5,907 nt of DNA from Bog-793 sp050010315 (GTDB taxonomy: Bacteria > Actinomycetota > Acidimicrobiia > Acidimicrobiales > Bog-793), in NCBI GenBank assembly GCA_050010315.1, contig JBEKLG010000219.1, positions 1-5,907 of the forward strand, read 5' to 3'. Both the position numbers and the translations under genes were made by a program. The notes beneath the pieces are model-generated. The model saw only the letters and a program-made list of their open reading frames with translations. It had not been told where the DNA came from and ran no database searches. This document shows positions 5,882 to 5,907 of this stretch, piece after piece (position 1 is the stretch's first letter; each line of letters starts with the position of its first letter).

Positions 5882-5907
5882 ATGCGACAAACCCTTTCAC
5901 TTCCTCT
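5882..5907 (+). CDS. Possible first codons of a rightward gene, cut by the window edge
   Basis: ATG at 5882-5884 starts MRQTLSLPL, which looks like the beginning of a signal peptide and lies about 115 nt downstream of a good promoter. The upstream GGGACGAG is only a weak SD. The same frame is open back to an ATG at 5768-5770, which would lie almost at the predicted transcription start. That longer version gives an arginine- and serine-rich peptide translated through the repeat cluster, so I prefer the later start. Nine codons are too few to identify a product. Confidence 0.22.

Overview
The window (about 60% G+C by eye) is dominated by one very large minus-strand gene, a secreted RHS/YD-repeat protein of 1676 residues (425-5455). 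Its opening after the signal peptide (GAGHDYI...NETVNPANGSLSIRI), its codon use and the neighbouring promoter style resemble, from memory, the large exported RHS proteins that are abundant in soil Acidobacteria. The taxonomic guess is therefore Acidobacteriota, at moderate to low confidence; no rRNA or other marker is present to settle it.

Reading in the direction of transcription (right to left): a promoter-like region at about 5500-5551 holds a perfect TTGACA box, an A+T-rich -10 candidate and an inverted repeat. It leads through a short 5' UTR with a strong Shine-Dalgarno (SD) site to the RHS gene. The protein has a Sec signal peptide, an N-terminal beta-rich region, a long YD-repeat shell, an RHS core ending in the canonical P-x4-DPxGL motif, a Gln/Asn-rich linker and a glycine-rich variable C-terminal domain. 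Twelve bases after its stop codon a 91-residue protein begins (137-412), with two membrane helices and a four-cysteine zinc ribbon. Its SD uses the last bases of the RHS stop codon, so the two genes are co-transcribed and probably translationally coupled. This is the layout of a polymorphic toxin with a cognate protective or accessory protein, although neither toxicity nor immunity can be shown from sequence. A third SD follows the small gene, and the left edge holds a protein-like frame rich in Trp/Tyr and Gly that could be an orphan or broken RHS C-terminal tip.

Right of the RHS gene (5456-5907) no complete gene is visible. The region contains a cluster of TTATGTC direct repeats that may be the end of a degraded transposable element, a good sigma70-like promoter facing right (5730-5758), a cluster of GGAGTC/GACTCC repeats forming nested mutually exclusive hairpins, and perhaps the first codons of a rightward gene at the edge. 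The RHS locus and the gene to the right are therefore probably divergently transcribed.
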